This document shows positions 1-9,499 of a stretch of DNA of 64,000 nucleotides, piece by piece; within the stretch, counting starts at the first letter, position 1; each line of letters opens with the position of its first letter. The stretch comes from Phenylobacterium sp. Its GTDB lineage: Bacteria; Pseudomonadota; Alphaproteobacteria; Caulobacterales; Caulobacteraceae. The position numbers and the translations under genes were made by a program. The notes beneath the pieces were generated by a model that made no database searches, was not told the DNA's origin, and saw only the letters and a program-made list of their open reading frames with translations. The stretch is from NCBI RefSeq assembly GCF_013911965.1, contig NZ_JACESE010000008.1:1-64000 (forward strand), written 5' to 3'.

Positions 1-20
1 CTCAGGTCGTAGCGCGCCAT
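1..20 (-). CDS. 5' end of an unidentified CDS running off the left edge
   Basis: Only the first codons are inside the window. On the minus strand an ATG at 20-18 follows GAAAGGAGCTTGAG, a strong ribosome binding site about 6 bases upstream, and reads M-A-R-Y-D-L off the edge. Nothing can be said about its function. The 67 bases between it and the phospholipase-like gene hold no other visible feature, so the two may be co-transcribed with this one downstream. Confidence 0.4.
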
Positions 21-87
21 CTCAAGCTCCTTTCGGAAGCCTTGAATCAGCGTCGCCCTCAGCCAGCAAGCTTTATGGGTTCAGAAC

Positions 88-1197
88 CTAGCGGGCGGGA
101 CTGGCGGCTTTCGGATTGAGCCGCGCGGCGCCCTCGCCCGGCAGAACCACCTGGTAATCGCCCAGGCGGCGGTCGGGGACCATGTAGTCCGTCGAAACAT
201 AGTGGGCGCCGGAGGCGAAGGCCGCCTCGCGCCGCGCCGTCTCGCCGGTCCGCGCCTCGGTGGTGTCGGCGTCAGCGCGGGTACGCACGATCAGGCCGGC
301 GGCCACCGCCGCGGCGATGCGCTCGGCCTCGCCCTCCGGGTCGTTCAGCGTGATGTAGCCGGCGGCCGGCTCGTCTTCCTCGATGTTGACGAACATGACC
401 CGCCCCTCGAGCGAGGACCGCCCCCCGCGGTAGAGATCGACCTGGTTGCGCGGAGCGTCGAGGGCGAACATCACCCGCCCGCGCGCCTCGCCCAGCTTCG
501 GCCAGGCGCCAGCCGCGGCGGCCGCCCGCAGGGTCGGATGCTCGCCCTGCACGTCATCGGGGGTGATCAGTCGCTCCGGCGCGAAGACGCTGCGAATCTC
601 CGCATCGACGGCGTCCATGGCCGCCGCATCGAAGGGCGCCGGCGCCACCGCGCCAGGAATGGGCAGCGCATCCCCCTCCTTCAGGTTCAGCAGGATGAGC
701 AGCGGCGCGTGGTCGGGGTGAGCCTTCGACCAGGCGGCGATCTCGCCCAGGCACTGGACGAACAGCGGACAGACGCTGCGGTAGTCGATGTCCTGCACAT
801 GCATGACCTTCAGACCCGGGGCCCGCAGAGGCGCGAGGTCGTAAGGCGTCGTCTGTGCGGCGATCCGGCGGGCGGCGGGGTCGGCGTAGCGCCCGGGTTC
901 CGGATCGTTCAGCACGTCGATCTCGAGCTGGCGCGCGCCGGCGGCGAGTTGCTCGGCCAGCGGGCGATGGGCGTAGTCGAGGCTGCGCGCCGTGTCCGGA
1001 GCGGTCGCCTGCAGCAGCGCCATCTCCGCCGGTGCGATGGCCAGCTTGTAGGAGTTGTGGGTGCCGACCGCCTGCAGCGCGTTCATCGGCAGGGCGTCCA
1101 CGGCGGCGCGGGTGCAGCCGTCACGCCCGCTGGGCGCCTCCAGGTCGCAGTCGGCGGGAAGGGCGAGGGCGGCGGCGAGAACGAGGGCGCTGATCAT
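88..1197 (-). CDS. Exported Ca2+-dependent phosphoinositide phospholipase C-like protein
   Basis: 369 aa. A short hydrophobic signal peptide (residues 1 to about 16, ending near LPADC) predicts export. The body resembles the bacterial Ca2+-dependent phosphatidylinositol-specific phospholipase C family (TIM-barrel phosphodiesterases): NALQAVGTHNSYK near residue 40 carries the first catalytic-type histidine, RQLEIDVLNDP gives the metal-binding E/D pair, and KVMHVQDIDYRS supplies the second histidine. The C-terminal part, around ASGAHYVSTDYM, fits the closing strand of the barrel. The natural substrate in bacteria is unclear and may be another phosphodiester lipid. No strong RBS precedes the ATG. 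Divergent from the EAL gene. Confidence 0.75.
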   Translation of the reverse strand: MISALVLAAALALPADCDLEAPSGRDGCTRAAVDALPMNALQAVGTHNSYKLAIAPAEMALLQATAPDTARSLDYAHRPLAEQLAAGARQLEIDVLNDPEPGRYADPAARRIAAQTTPYDLAPLRAPGLKVMHVQDIDYRSVCPLFVQCLGEIAAWSKAHPDHAPLLILLNLKEGDALPIPGAVAPAPFDAAAMDAVDAEIRSVFAPERLITPDDVQGEHPTLRAAAAAGAWPKLGEARGRVMFALDAPRNQVDLYRGGRSSLEGRVMFVNIEEDEPAAGYITLNDPEGEAERIAAAVAAGLIVRTRADADTTEARTGETARREAAFASGAHYVSTDYMVPDRRLGDYQVVLPGEGAARLNPKAASPAR

Positions 1198-1359
1198 GGG
1201 GCGGTTCTGAAGCCGGTGCGCGACCGGCGTATGACAAAATGGGCGCGGCGAACCTCCCCGATCCGGGGAAATTCACCTTAGCGCGGCGCGGCAAGCTCGA
1301 CCCTTATTACGTCGGATTAAGCCCGTTCTGCCAGTCTCCGGGCCGACGGGAGACCCGCC

Positions 1360-2991
1360 TTGCTGCTCACCAGACGCCTCCTCGGCTTCGCTTTCGCCTC
1401 CGCAGACCTTCTGATCGAGCTGTCGTCAGAGGGACAGATCACCCTTGCCCTCGGCGCGGGCGAGGCGCTCACCGGCGCGGCCGATCGCGAAATCGAGGGG
1501 GCCTCCCTCGCCGGCTTCGTGGCGCCGGCCGACCAGGAACTGGTCCGCATGGTGCTGAAGGGGCTGGAAGACGGCATGCGCGCCGGCCCCGTCGTGGTCC
1601 GGCTCGCCCCGCAGGCGGACGGCGCGGCGCGGGCGGTCAACCTGTCCGCCTTCAGGCTGCCGGATAATGGCGGCGCCGTCTCCTGCGCCCTGACCCGCGC
1701 GGCGGCGCCCAAGGCGGCCGGACCCGACGGCCTGCATGACCGCCGCTCTTTCGAGGACGCCGCCACGGCGCTCTTCAAGCACGCCCGAACCAGCGGCCTG
1801 GAGGTCGAGCTGGCCATGGTCGAGGTCCCGGGCTTCACCGAGGTCACCCGCCAGGCCGGCGAACCCGAAGGATCGGCGCTCCAGGCGCGGCTGGCCGCGG
1901 TGATCCGCGCCGAATCCTTCGCCGGCGCCACGGCCGCCGGGCTTGGCGGCGATCGGTACGCCCTGCTCCGCGAAGGGGGCGAAAGTCCCGAGACGATCTC
2001 TCGCCGGATCGGCCGGCTGCTCGACCTGGACGCCGGCCTGGGACTGGAGCCGGTGGTCCGCTCGGTGGCCATGAGCGCCGACACGGCGCCCGAACAGCTC
2101 CTCAAGGCGATCCGCTATTCGGTGGACGAATTCGTGCAGAAAGGCGCGGCCGGCGCGACGCCCGCCACGCTCGGCGAAGCCTTCGAGCGCTCGCTGGCGC
2201 GCACGCTCGCCCAGGTGACCGCCCTGGGCCAGCGCGTCGAGGGCGGCGATTTCAGCCTCGTCTACCAGCCGGTGGTCAGCCTGCGCGGCGACTTGCGGCT
2301 GCACCACTACGAGGCGCTCATCCGCTTCGGCGATCAGGGCACGCCCTTCCCGATGATCCGGATGGCCGAGGAGATGGACCTCGTCTGCGCGCTGGACGCG
2401 GCGGTGGTGGACCGGGCGCTGGACAAGCTCCTGGCCGTTCCCGGGCTCGTACTGGCCGTGAACATCTCCGGCCGCTCGATGAGCAAGCCCGCCTTCGTCA
2501 CCCATCTGAGACAGCGTCTGAAGTCCTCGCCGGGCGTGCGGGGGCGGCTGATCTTCGAACTGACCGAGAGCGTGGCCGTCGGCGACCTGTCCGAGGCGGA
2601 CCGCCACATCCAGGCGCTGCGCGCCGAGGGCTGCGAGGTCTGCCTGGACGACTTCGGCGCGGGCGCCAGTTCGCTGGCCTATCTGCAGCAGCTGAACGTG
2701 GACGTGGTGAAGATCGACGGCAGCTTCATCCGCGAACTGGAGCACGACACGCGCGGGTCGGCCTTCATCCGCCAGCTCGTGCGCATGTGCGGCGAAATGA
2801 AGGTGCGAACCCTGGCAGAGATGGTCGAGACGCCGCTCGTGGAAGACGTCATTCGCAAGGCCGGCGTCGACATGGCGCAGGGCTGGCTCTATGGCGCGGC
2901 CGCCCGCGAACCGACGCCGCCCGCCGTCCCCGCCCGGGCCGCGGCCGCCCCCGCGGCGCGGCGCCGGGGGGCGGTGGAGAGCTGGGGCTAG
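1360..2991 (+). CDS. EAL-domain c-di-GMP phosphodiesterase with degenerate GGDEF domain
   Basis: 543 aa from a TTG start that follows GGGAGA at good spacing; no ATG fits as well. Residues 1-120 look like a PAS-type sensory region. Residues about 125-250 form a GGDEF-like domain whose signature is GGDRY (196-200), so cyclase activity is unlikely and it may bind GTP or act as a scaffold. Residues about 280-510 are an EAL domain retaining EALIRF (E318), the NISGRS strand, ELTESV, DDFGAG with both aspartates, VKIDG lysine and the late glutamate in AEMVET. It is therefore probably an active phosphodiesterase that lowers c-di-GMP, a signal controlling motility and the cell cycle in this group. Cytoplasmic, with no clear membrane segment. 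Confidence 0.85.
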   Translation: MLLTRRLLGFAFASADLLIELSSEGQITLALGAGEALTGAADREIEGASLAGFVAPADQELVRMVLKGLEDGMRAGPVVVRLAPQADGAARAVNLSAFRLPDNGGAVSCALTRAAAPKAAGPDGLHDRRSFEDAATALFKHARTSGLEVELAMVEVPGFTEVTRQAGEPEGSALQARLAAVIRAESFAGATAAGLGGDRYALLREGGESPETISRRIGRLLDLDAGLGLEPVVRSVAMSADTAPEQLLKAIRYSVDEFVQKGAAGATPATLGEAFERSLARTLAQVTALGQRVEGGDFSLVYQPVVSLRGDLRLHHYEALIRFGDQGTPFPMIRMAEEMDLVCALDAAVVDRALDKLLAVPGLVLAVNISGRSMSKPAFVTHLRQRLKSSPGVRGRLIFELTESVAVGDLSEADRHIQALRAEGCEVCLDDFGAGASSLAYLQQLNVDVVKIDGSFIRELEHDTRGSAFIRQLVRMCGEMKVRTLAEMVETPLVEDVIRKAGVDMAQGWLYGAAAREPTPPAVPARAAAAPAARRRGAVESWG

Positions 2992-2992
2992 C

Positions 2993-4816
2993 TCAGGTCC
3001 GGCTTGCGGCGTAGTCGCCGATCACCGATTCCAGCACGGTCAGCGGCATGGCGCCGGACAGCAGACCCGCATCATGGAAGGCGCGGATGTCGAAGGCCGG
3101 CCCCATCTTGGCCTTGGCCTCTTCGCGCAGGCGCAGCCAGGTGAGCTTGCCGACCATGTAGCTGCAGGCCTGGCCCGGCCAGACGCAGTAGCGCTCGATC
3201 TCCGTCGTGGCCGCCGAGGTGGGCGAACCGTCGATCGAGGTCATGGTCTCGATGGCCTTCTCGCGGCTCCAGCGCTTGGCGTGGAGACCGGTGTCGACCA
3301 CCAGGCGCGCCGCCCGGAACAGGGCCGCCTGGAGATAGCCGACCTCGGCCAGCGGGTTGTCCTCGTAGACGCCCATCTCCTTGGCCAGCTCCTCCGAATA
3401 GAGGGCCCAGCCTTCGCCGTAGGCCGAGAAGAAGGTGGCCCGCCGGATCATCGGCAGATCGGCCTCCTGCTGCAGGGCCAGCTGCATGTGGTGGCCGGGA
3501 ACCGCCTCGTGATAGGCGAGCGTCGGCAGGGTCCAGGTCGGGTTCTCCGCGGAGTCCCGCAGGTTGATCCAGAAGATGCCCGGCCGTGATCCGTCCAGGG
3601 TGGGCTGGTTGTAGTAGCCGCCCGGCGCGCCGGCCTCGATGAACTTGGGCACGCGGCGGACTTCCACCGGCGCCTTGGGCAGCGTCCCGAAGTATTCCGG
3701 CAGGCGCTTGGACATGGCGTCGACCATGACGTTCAGCGAGGCGATCAGCTCTTCCTTGCCGGCGTCGGTGTTGGGGAAGTGGTGCTTGGGATCCTTGAAC
3801 AGGGCCGCGATGCGCTCGCCAACGCTGCCCTGGGTGTAGCCCTCGGCCTTCAGGATCACATCGGCCCGCGCCGACAGCTCGCGCGCCTGTTCGAGTCCGA
3901 GCTGATGGACCTCTTCGGCCGAAAGCCTCGTGGTCGTCGAGGCGCGCAGGGCGTGCTCGTAATAGGCCTCGCCCTCGGGCAGGCGCCACACGCCCGCATC
4001 GTGCACGGCCTTGGGCGCAAGCTCCGTCATCAGCGCGATCTGACGCTCGAGCGCGGGAACGACCTTCTCCAGATAGATCTTGGAGGCCTGGGCGGCGTAG
4101 TCGCCCGCAATGCCCTTTTCGGCCGCCCGCGTGGCCACGCTGGTGACGAGCGGCGAATCCTCCGCCGGGCCTTTGAGGCCGTTCATCTGGATCAGGGCGC
4201 GCTCGATGATGAAGTCGGGCGGGACGACGCCCAGGCCGACGTCGCGGCGGACGCGCTCGATCTCCTGGTCCATCACCGAGCCGAAGGCCTCCAGACGGGC
4301 CAGATAGGCGTCGGCGTCGGCCTTGGTCTCGATGGTGTGCTGCGAGCCGAGGAAGTCCGGGACCCACTGATAGGCGCCGGTGAGCTGCGACAGGACGTAG
4401 GGCTGGCCGGCGCCCTCGTCGCCATAGACGAACCGCTTGTTGGCGGCGTCGGTCGTCTCCAGCGAGAACATGACGGCGTCGCGGTTGACCCGCGCCATGC
4501 CGGTGAGCTCCTCGCGCGGGATGGTCTTCAGCCGCGCCAGCTGGTCGGCGGTCTTGGCGCGGTCGCGCGCCAGCTCCTCCAGCGAGGCCGGGCTCAGCTG
4601 GCCCTTGGCCGCGGCGCGGGCGCCCTGGTCGAGGCCCAGTTGCGTGACGAGTTCGGGACTGTCTTCAAGGGCCTCCTGGTAGAAGGCCTCCAGCATGGCG
4701 TCCAGGCGGGCTTCGGCGCCGCCTTGCGTGGCGGCCCGCGCCGCGGTGCGGCCGGCGACGCCGGCCAGGGCCAGGGCGCCGGCGGCGCCGAAGAGCATCT
4801 GACGTCGGGTGTGCAC
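2993..4816 (-). CDS. Exported DUF885 family protein (putative metallopeptidase)
   Basis: 607 aa from a GTG start (MHTRRQ), preceded by AAGGAG eight bases upstream. The N-terminus has twin arginines followed by a hydrophobic stretch and an alanine-rich cleavage region, so it is exported, possibly by Tat. The body matches DUF885: the HEAVPGHH motif about two thirds along looks like a zinc site, and a later ERYxxxPGQAxxY block is typical of the family. The biochemical role is poorly known; a peptidase or carboxypeptidase-like activity is an inference from the HExxxxH-like motif. Its stop lies 1 base beyond the end of the convergent EAL gene. Confidence 0.8.
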   Translation of the reverse strand: MHTRRQMLFGAAGALALAGVAGRTAARAATQGGAEARLDAMLEAFYQEALEDSPELVTQLGLDQGARAAAKGQLSPASLEELARDRAKTADQLARLKTIPREELTGMARVNRDAVMFSLETTDAANKRFVYGDEGAGQPYVLSQLTGAYQWVPDFLGSQHTIETKADADAYLARLEAFGSVMDQEIERVRRDVGLGVVPPDFIIERALIQMNGLKGPAEDSPLVTSVATRAAEKGIAGDYAAQASKIYLEKVVPALERQIALMTELAPKAVHDAGVWRLPEGEAYYEHALRASTTTRLSAEEVHQLGLEQARELSARADVILKAEGYTQGSVGERIAALFKDPKHHFPNTDAGKEELIASLNVMVDAMSKRLPEYFGTLPKAPVEVRRVPKFIEAGAPGGYYNQPTLDGSRPGIFWINLRDSAENPTWTLPTLAYHEAVPGHHMQLALQQEADLPMIRRATFFSAYGEGWALYSEELAKEMGVYEDNPLAEVGYLQAALFRAARLVVDTGLHAKRWSREKAIETMTSIDGSPTSAATTEIERYCVWPGQACSYMVGKLTWLRLREEAKAKMGPAFDIRAFHDAGLLSGAMPLTVLESVIGDYAASRT

Positions 4817-4931
4817 GGGCGGACTCCTTGTCGCTGTTACGTCTGTTACAGGCCACGCTAAGGGCGCCGCCGTCGCAGGGAAACCCGCAAGGCGCCGCCT
4901 CGCGCCTTAATTCGCCGTCATGAAGGCCGGC

Positions 4932-4954
4932 GCCGGGGGCTCAACGCCCCCGGC
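4932..4954 (-). terminator. GC-rich hairpin after the AGCS symporter gene
   Basis: A perfect 9-bp stem (GCCGGGGGC and GCCCCCGGC) with a TCAAC loop lies directly after the stop codon of the minus-strand symporter gene. It has no U-run, so efficiency as an intrinsic terminator is uncertain. No gene is visible in the rest of this gap up to the DUF885 start. Confidence 0.5.
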
Positions 4955-4955
4955 C

Positions 4956-6446
4956 TCAGTCGTCGTGGTCCTTGCCGGCGCGCCGGTCGCCCTTGGCCAG
5001 GGCGAAGACCACCGTGGAGAGCATGGCCAGCGCGAGCAGGTTCGGCAGGGCCATGGTGGCGTTGGAGATGTCCCCCAGGCGCCAGACGAAGGTGATCTCC
5101 TGGAACGAGCCCACGAAGATCATCAGCACCCAGACCAGCCGGAACGGCAGGGCGAACTTCTCGCCGAACAGGAAGGTGGTCGCCCGCTCGCCGTAGTAGC
5201 TCCAGGTGAGAAGCGTCGTGAAGACGAACAGGATCAGCGCCACCGAGGCGACCAGCGAGCCGATGGGGAAGCCGAAGACCGGCATCGGGAAGGCGGCGGC
5301 GTAGGCCGCCTCCGTCATGGCGAAGCCGTTCAGGTCCGAGGTCCAGACGTGGCGCTGCAGGGTCTCGACCCCGTCGGGCCCGGTGTGCGGGAAGGCGCCG
5401 TGGACGGTCAGCAGGACGAGGCCCGTGGCCGTGCAGATGATGATGGTGTCGATGAAGGTGCCCATCATGGCGAAGCGGCCCTGGCGGGCGGGGTCGTTGG
5501 TCTGGGCGACCGCGTGGGCGATGGCCGTGGAGCCCTGGCCCGCCTCGTTGGAGAACAGGCCGCGGGCCACGCCGGCGCGGATGGCGATGATCATGCCGGC
5601 GCCGAGGAAGCCGCCGGCGGCCGCGTGACCGTTGAAGGCGCTCTCGAAGATGGTGGCGAAGGCGCCGGGCAGGTCGCTGAAGTTCAGGGCCAGCGCGATG
5701 ACGGCCATGGAGATGTAGGCCAGAGCCATGGCCGGGACGACCTTCTCGGCGATGGCGCCGATGGACTTGATGCCGCCGATGATCACCGCGAACACGGCGG
5801 CGGCCACGATCAGACCCGCCGCCCATTCCGGCATGCCCGTCAGGCCCGAGATGGAGTCGGCGACCGAATTGGCCTGGATCATGTTGCCGGTGGTCACCGA
5901 CGAGAACAGGGTGCCGATACAGAAGAGGACGGCCAGCCAGCCCCACTTCTTGCCGAGGCCGCGGCGGATATAGGTCATCGGGCCGCCGTGATAGCTGCCG
6001 TCCTCGCCGCGCTCACGGAAACGGATGGCGAGCGCGCCTTCGGCGAAGGCCAGCGCCATGCCGATGAGCGCGGTGATCCACATCCAGAAGAGGGCGCCGG
6101 GGCCGCCCAGCGAGATGGCGGTGGCCACGCCCGCCAGGTTGCCGGTGCCGACCTGCCCCGACAGGGCGGTGGAGAGGGCGGCGAAGGGCGAGATTTCGCC
6201 GGCCTTTCCGTCGCCCTCGGCGTCGGCCTCCTTCTCGCTCTTGAAAAGGCCGACGAAGGCGGAGGCCAGATGGGTGATGGGGTAGAAGCGCAGGCCGATC
6301 ATCATCCACAGCCCGACCCCCAGCAGGGCCACGACCATGGGCGGGAAAGGCAGGACGGTCTGGCCGTTCCAGGCGCCGCCCCAGATGAAGTCGCTGACGT
6401 TGGTGACCTGGGCGTAGAAGCCCGCAAGGGCGCCGGTCTCTTCCAT
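4956..6446 (-). CDS. Sodium:alanine/glycine symporter, AGCS family
   Basis: 496 aa integral membrane protein with about 10-11 hydrophobic segments. The stretch GQVGTGNLAGVATA followed by GGPGALFWMW is the AGCS (SSS-like alanine/glycine:cation symporter) signature, and the NEAGQGS motif in the middle is also diagnostic. It should import alanine or glycine with Na+ through the inner membrane; the exact substrate cannot be read from sequence. The start MEETGAL follows GGGGGAAATC, a good RBS. Length is close to the family norm. It stands alone, divergent from the M20 peptidase gene. Confidence 0.88.
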   Translation of the reverse strand: MEETGALAGFYAQVTNVSDFIWGGAWNGQTVLPFPPMVVALLGVGLWMMIGLRFYPITHLASAFVGLFKSEKEADAEGDGKAGEISPFAALSTALSGQVGTGNLAGVATAISLGGPGALFWMWITALIGMALAFAEGALAIRFRERGEDGSYHGGPMTYIRRGLGKKWGWLAVLFCIGTLFSSVTTGNMIQANSVADSISGLTGMPEWAAGLIVAAAVFAVIIGGIKSIGAIAEKVVPAMALAYISMAVIALALNFSDLPGAFATIFESAFNGHAAAGGFLGAGMIIAIRAGVARGLFSNEAGQGSTAIAHAVAQTNDPARQGRFAMMGTFIDTIIICTATGLVLLTVHGAFPHTGPDGVETLQRHVWTSDLNGFAMTEAAYAAAFPMPVFGFPIGSLVASVALILFVFTTLLTWSYYGERATTFLFGEKFALPFRLVWVLMIFVGSFQEITFVWRLGDISNATMALPNLLALAMLSTVVFALAKGDRRAGKDHDD

Positions 6447-6639
6447 GATTTCCCCCGATTTGGCCCCGCGCCGGGCGCGAAGGCGCGACCCTAGACCTGC
6501 CGGCGCGGATTTGACCAGTCCCGTTGCAAGTCCTTGCCCGCTCGGGGCGCCGGCACGAAAGGCCTGGGCGTCGCTGCGGCGTTCGGCGCATCATGGCGCC
6601 CGACTCGCAGCCAATCTGAGATGAAAAAGGGCCCGGCCG

Positions 6640-7932
6640 ATGATTCCATGTGCGTTCCGATCCTTCGTGGCCGCCGCGGCGATGAGCGTGAGTCTGGCCG
6701 GGTCCGCCCTGGCGCAGGCGTCGGCGAGCCCTGTGCCGGAGATCGCCGGGAGCGCCGCGTTCCAGGCCGCCAAGGCCCATCTGGCGAGCGACTTCGACCG
6801 CACCGTCCGGGACATCGTCACCCTCACCGAAATCCCCGCCCCGCCCTTCCAGGAGGCGGCGCGCGGCGAGGCCTATCGCGAGATGCTCGCCGCGCACGGC
6901 TTGAGCGAGGTGACGATCGACGCCGAGGGCAATGTGATGGGTCTGCGCCGGGGCGCGGGTCCGGCGGGCGGCCCCGTGGTGGTGGTCTCGGCCCACCTCG
7001 ACACCGTCTTCCCGGCCGGCACGGACGTGAAGGTGCGCCGGGAGGGCACGCGCCTGATGGCCCCCGGCGTCGGCGACGACACCCGCTCCCTCGCCGTTCT
7101 GCTGGCCTATGCGCGCGCGCTGGACGCGGCGAAAATCGAGACGGAGAAGGACATCCTGTTCGTCGGCACGGTCGGTGAGGAAGGCCAGGGCGACCTGCGC
7201 GGCGTCCGCCACTTCTTCAGCCAGGGCCCCTACAAGGATCGGGTGGCCGCCTTCTTCTCCTTCGACGGCTCCGATCCCACGCGCGTGGTGACCGGGGCGG
7301 TCGGGTCGAAGCGCTACCGCGCCACCTTCCGCGGGCCGGGCGGACACAGCTTCGGCGCCTTCGGGATCGTCAACCCCATGGCCGCCATGGCGCGGGCGAC
7401 GGCGGACCTCTACGAGGTCGAGGTCCCCGCGAGCCCGAAGACCACCTATTCGGCCAGCGTCACCGGCGGCGGCGTGTCGGTGAACTCCATCCCCGCCGAG
7501 GTCTTCACCGAGTACGACATGCGCTCCGAAAGCCCCGAAGCGCTCGCCGACCTGGAAGCCAAGCTGCTCGCCATCTTCGAAAAGGCCGTGGCCGAGGAGA
7601 ACGCGGCCCGCTCCACGTCGCAGGGCGAGATCAGCCTCGACCTGCGCAAGATCGGCGATCGTCCGGCCGGCGGCACGCCGCTGGAGGCGCCGCTGGTGCG
7701 CGACGTCGCGGCGGCCATCACCGAGATGGGCTACGAGCCCAAGTTCAACGCCTCCTCCACGGACGCCAACATCCCCATGAGCCTGGGGATCCCCGCCGTG
7801 ACGGTCGGCTCCGGCGGATCGGGCGGGCGGGCCCATGCGCTCGACGAATGGATCGACGTCGAACCCGTGGAGACGGTGCGCGGAATGAGCGTCGGCCTGC
7901 TGGCCATCCTGGCGGCGGCCGGTATGGACTGA
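6640..7932 (+). CDS. Exported M20 family metallopeptidase
   Basis: 430 aa. An N-terminal signal peptide ends near GSALAQA, predicting a periplasmic enzyme. M20 zinc-site motifs are in order: SAHLDTV (His/Asp), GVGDDTRSLA (bridging Asp), GTVGEEGQGDL (catalytic Glu pair), a dimerisation-domain GPGGHSFG histidine, and a C-terminal HALDEWID histidine. Such enzymes hydrolyse dipeptides, tripeptides or N-acyl amino acids; closest in style to tripeptidase-T-like M20 members. The divergent amino-acid symporter suggests a shared peptide or amino-acid scavenging role, an inference from position only. No obvious regulator nearby. Confidence 0.87.
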   Translation: MIPCAFRSFVAAAAMSVSLAGSALAQASASPVPEIAGSAAFQAAKAHLASDFDRTVRDIVTLTEIPAPPFQEAARGEAYREMLAAHGLSEVTIDAEGNVMGLRRGAGPAGGPVVVVSAHLDTVFPAGTDVKVRREGTRLMAPGVGDDTRSLAVLLAYARALDAAKIETEKDILFVGTVGEEGQGDLRGVRHFFSQGPYKDRVAAFFSFDGSDPTRVVTGAVGSKRYRATFRGPGGHSFGAFGIVNPMAAMARATADLYEVEVPASPKTTYSASVTGGGVSVNSIPAEVFTEYDMRSESPEALADLEAKLLAIFEKAVAEENAARSTSQGEISLDLRKIGDRPAGGTPLEAPLVRDVAAAITEMGYEPKFNASSTDANIPMSLGIPAVTVGSGGSGGRAHALDEWIDVEPVETVRGMSVGLLAILAAAGMD

Positions 7933-8028
7933 GATGTCGCAATACGGACAAAGGGCGGCGCCAGTTTGGGATTCCCCTGGGCGCCGCCGGTGCGTTTGAC
8001 GTAGAGGTGCGACAGTAAGGAGAGGCCC

Positions 8029-8703
8029 GTGAACCCGCCCGCGACCAAGCCGCCCCGCCACTATCCCACGCCCTCGGCCAAGTGCGCCGACCTGTGCGTC
8101 CATGTGGCGGGCCTGACCGCCGCCCTGATCGGCGGGATCGTGCTGCTCGTGCTGACGGCCTGGACCGGCACGCCGGCGATCACGGCGGCCGTCGCGGTCT
8201 ATGCGGCCGGCCTGCTGGTGATGCTCGGCTGCTCGACGGCCTACAACTTCGCCCCTGCGCGCCATCGGCCGCTGCTTCGGCGCCTCGACCATGCGGCCAT
8301 CTTCGTGATGATCGCCGGCTCCTACACCCCCTTCACGGTGGCCAGTCTGTCCGGCGCCTGGGCCGTGGCCATGACGGCGGCCATCTGGGGCGTGGCGGCG
8401 CTCGGCGTGGCCGGCAAGCTCTTCCTGCCCGGGCTCGACAAGAAGCTGTGGGTGGCCATCTATCTCGCGCTCGGCTGGGCCGTCGTCGTGGCGATCAAGC
8501 CGATGCTGGCCGCCGTGCCGCTGCCGGTCATGGGCCTGCTGGCCGCCGGCGGCGTGCTCTACAGCGTCGGCGTCATCTTCTACATGATGCGCAAGCTGCG
8601 GTTCCGGCGCGCCATCTGGCACGGCCATGTGGTGGGCGGCGCCGGCATCCACTACGCCGCCGTGCTCCTGGGCGTGGTCCTGAGCCAGCAAGCCGCCGCC
8701 TGA
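8029..8703 (+). CDS. Hemolysin III family membrane protein (PAQR type)
   Basis: 224 aa from a GTG start behind AAGGAGAGG. Seven hydrophobic helices are visible. CSTAYNFAP, then LDHAAIFVMIAGSYTPF, and the late HGHVVGGAGIHYAAV supply the conserved Ser/His/Asp residues of the hemolysin III/PAQR family, thought to form a zinc-bound hydrolase site in the membrane. Despite the family name, haemolysis is not implied; the YqfA-type bacterial members affect membrane lipids. It precedes an ExoD gene by about 120 bases with no obvious terminator, so the two may be co-transcribed. Confidence 0.88.
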   Translation: MNPPATKPPRHYPTPSAKCADLCVHVAGLTAALIGGIVLLVLTAWTGTPAITAAVAVYAAGLLVMLGCSTAYNFAPARHRPLLRRLDHAAIFVMIAGSYTPFTVASLSGAWAVAMTAAIWGVAALGVAGKLFLPGLDKKLWVAIYLALGWAVVVAIKPMLAAVPLPVMGLLAAGGVLYSVGVIFYMMRKLRFRRAIWHGHVVGGAGIHYAAVLLGVVLSQQAAA

Positions 8704-8823
8704 GGCGTGGACGACGGGCCACAAGGCCTCTCCATTCGATCTTCAGGCGTCGCCCGGGGGGTGCAATTTCCCCGCCGCGCGTCCATCTGACTTCCCGATC
8801 CTTCCCAGCCCCGCAGGACCGCC

Positions 8824-9441
8824 TTGGCCGACGACGTTCATCGCTTTTCCGACATCATCGAAGCCCTCGCCGAACGGCCGGGTTCGAAGGTGACGGTGGC
8901 CGACGTTCTCGACGCCTTTGGCGACCGGGCGTTCGGCGCCTTGCTGGCCGTGTTCGCCGCGCCCCTGGCCCTCCCCATGCCGCCCGGGGTCTCGGCCATC
9001 CTGGGCGCGCCGCTGATCTTCATCGCCTTTCAGCAGATGATCGGGCGGCCGACGCTCTGGCTGCCCAAGGCGCTGATGAAGCGGTCCATGCGCCGCGCGG
9101 AGTTCCTGACCATGACCGTGCGGCTGCGGCCGCACCTGAAGCGGCTGGAGCGGCACCTGCGGCCGCGTCTGCAATTCCTCTACGGCCCGATCGCCGACCG
9201 CTTCATCGGGGCGGTCTGCGTGCTGCTGGCGGTGATCGTCTTCCTGCCGATCCCCTTCGGCAACATGCTGCCCTCCTTCGCCATCGCCGCCTTCGGCTTC
9301 GGGCTGCTGGAGCGCGACGGTCTGGCGGGACTGGTGGGCGGCGTGGCCGCGGCGATCAGCGTCATCATCCTGATCCTGATCTGGAACGCCCTGCTGGCCG
9401 CAGCGATCGCCTTCGTCGCCACCCTGGTCGGCATGTTCTGA
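8824..9441 (+). CDS. ExoD family exopolysaccharide synthesis protein (copy 1)
   Basis: 205 aa from a TTG start. The pattern of a polar N-terminus (HRFSDIIEALAE), then the hydrophobic PLALPMPPGVSAILGAPLIF segment, QQMIGRPTLWLP, and three C-terminal membrane helices is typical of ExoD. ExoD was first described in rhizobia as affecting exopolysaccharide and alkaline tolerance; its molecular function is unknown. A second ExoD gene lies at 27533-28123. Alternative starts are possible but TTG is the only one that retains the conserved N-terminal region. Confidence 0.8.
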   Translation: MADDVHRFSDIIEALAERPGSKVTVADVLDAFGDRAFGALLAVFAAPLALPMPPGVSAILGAPLIFIAFQQMIGRPTLWLPKALMKRSMRRAEFLTMTVRLRPHLKRLERHLRPRLQFLYGPIADRFIGAVCVLLAVIVFLPIPFGNMLPSFAIAAFGFGLLERDGLAGLVGGVAAAISVIILILIWNALLAAAIAFVATLVGMF

Positions 9442-9499
9442 CACGCGGAGGGGGTGGCCGCTCGCCCCGTCCGCCGCGCGCCTCGACCGGACAGCCCGT

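Noticed and set aside
6013-8724. 903-codon minus-strand open frame
   Set aside because: It is opposite to the M20 peptidase and hemolysin III genes; its last part is a shifted reading of the symporter gene.
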